Shown here in pieces: positions 23,047 to 23,468 of a stretch of DNA of 23,468 nucleotides (within the stretch, counting starts at the first letter, position 1; each line of letters opens with the position of its first letter). The stretch spans positions 1-23,468 of the forward strand of contig DBVW01000015.1 in assembly GCA_002308495.1 (NCBI GenBank), written 5' to 3'. The DNA comes from Alphaproteobacteria bacterium UBA1254 (GTDB lineage Bacteria > Pseudomonadota > Alphaproteobacteria > RF32 > CAG-239). Below the pieces are notes generated by a model. That model was not told the DNA's origin and did no database searches. It saw only the letters and a list, made by a program, of their open reading frames with translations. The position numbers and the translations under genes are program-made.

Positions 23047-23468
23047 ATGCTTAAAACAGCAGAATTTGTGTCTTTAGGACACCCCGATAAAACAGCAGAT
23101 TTCATTTCAGAATATATTTTAGATCGCGCAATTGAACAAGACCAAAATGTCAAATACGCCGTTGAGGTTATGGTCAAGGCAAACACGGTCGTCTTAGGCG
23201 GTGAAATTTGCGGCAACATTAACTTAAAAAACATTGACTCATACGTCAAAGAAGCGCTTCAAGAGATCGGTTATGATGAACGTTATCATCAAATTTGGAG
23301 CGACAACGCCATTGACATCACAAACCTAAAAATCATCAACCTTATCGGTTCTCAATCTTGTGAAATCCTGCAAGGCGTTCAAGACGGCGGTTGGGGTGAC
23401 CAAGGCGTTTTTGCAGGCTACGCTTGCCAAAGCGAAGGCCTTCTTCCGAGAGAATTGTTTCTTGCAAA
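23047..23468 (+). CDS. metK: S-adenosylmethionine synthetase, divergent, 3'-truncated by the window
   Basis: Methionine adenosyltransferase makes SAM from methionine and ATP. The first 140 residues are present; the rest lies beyond the window edge. Catalytic and metal-binding motifs are kept: GHPDK (His12, Asp14, Lys15), GGEI, the methionine-contacting Gln in GSQS, and GWGDQG with its Asp. Other positions differ from the usual MetK: SLGHPDKTADFISEY instead of SEGHPDKI.DQISDA, CEI instead of PDI after the Gln-Ser, GWGDQG instead of GAGDQG, and a short loop before it (QGVQDGGWGDQG) lacking the usual insertion. It is therefore a divergent MetK branch. The ATG has AAGGAG eight bases upstream, inside the proposed riboswitch. 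Confidence 0.88.
   Translation, partial: MLKTAEFVSLGHPDKTADFISEYILDRAIEQDQNVKYAVEVMVKANTVVLGGEICGNINLKNIDSYVKEALQEIGYDERYHQIWSDNAIDITNLKIINLIGSQSCEILQGVQDGGWGDQGVFAGYACQSEGLLPRELFLA

Noticed and set aside
1..23468. CRISPR arrays, tRNA, rRNA or IS elements
   Set aside because: No regularly spaced repeats, tRNA-like cloverleaf sequences, rRNA signatures or transposase frames were seen on either strand.

Overview
The window looks like chromosomal DNA of a low-GC, probably gut- or host-associated alphaproteobacterium. The evidence is gene order and family content: an mreB-mreC-mreD-mrdA-mrdB cell-wall operon, a mannose-family EIIA plus HPr regulatory PTS pair, ihfB-lapA-accD, hfq-hflX, and a large PAS-domain membrane protein of alphaproteobacterial kinase type. 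The lineage is an inference. No rRNA, tRNA, CRISPR array or IS transposase was found.

Layout. 1-429: 3' end of a type IV (PilS-like) major pilin, with a bidirectional terminator. 489-890: small lipoprotein (minus). 952-6369: elongasome operon read right to left as mreB, mreC, mreD, mrdA (PBP2), mrdB (RodA), with overlapping or near-overlapping ends. 6370-7565: an accessory island on the opposite strand, made of a strong promoter, a 20-bp RNA-type helix starting at the predicted transcription start, a Bacteroidetes-looking lipoprotein gene without a Shine-Dalgarno, a terminator, and a second large hairpin. 7566-10603: ftsH, then the PTS operon (HPr, EIIA, an unknown 138-aa protein first) behind a near-consensus promoter. 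10685-13280: a highly charged protein of unknown function and a PAS membrane protein that stops where a histidine kinase domain would normally begin. 13375-15688 (plus): tsaB, ihfB, lapA, accD. 15698-17229 (minus): hflX and hfq. 17429-20265 (minus): an operon of a putative HNH-nuclease protein, a SUKH/SMI1-KNR4 protein and sua5, with a clear promoter and terminator. 20404-21846 (plus): pepA with a textbook terminator. 22044-22907: a remnant of a phage polyvalent (MuF-C type) protein. 22984-23468: a SAM-II/SAM-V-like riboswitch candidate and the 5' part of a divergent metK.

Functionally most of the window is core: peptidoglycan elongation, membrane proteolysis, PTS-based regulation, t6A tRNA modification (tsaB and sua5), fatty-acid initiation, RNA-chaperone regulation and methionine/SAM metabolism. 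The accessory parts most worth attention are the HNH/SUKH pair (toxin-immunity-like architecture), the lipoprotein island with two structured RNA elements, the kinase-less PAS protein, the decayed phage polyvalent protein, and the compact metK leader.
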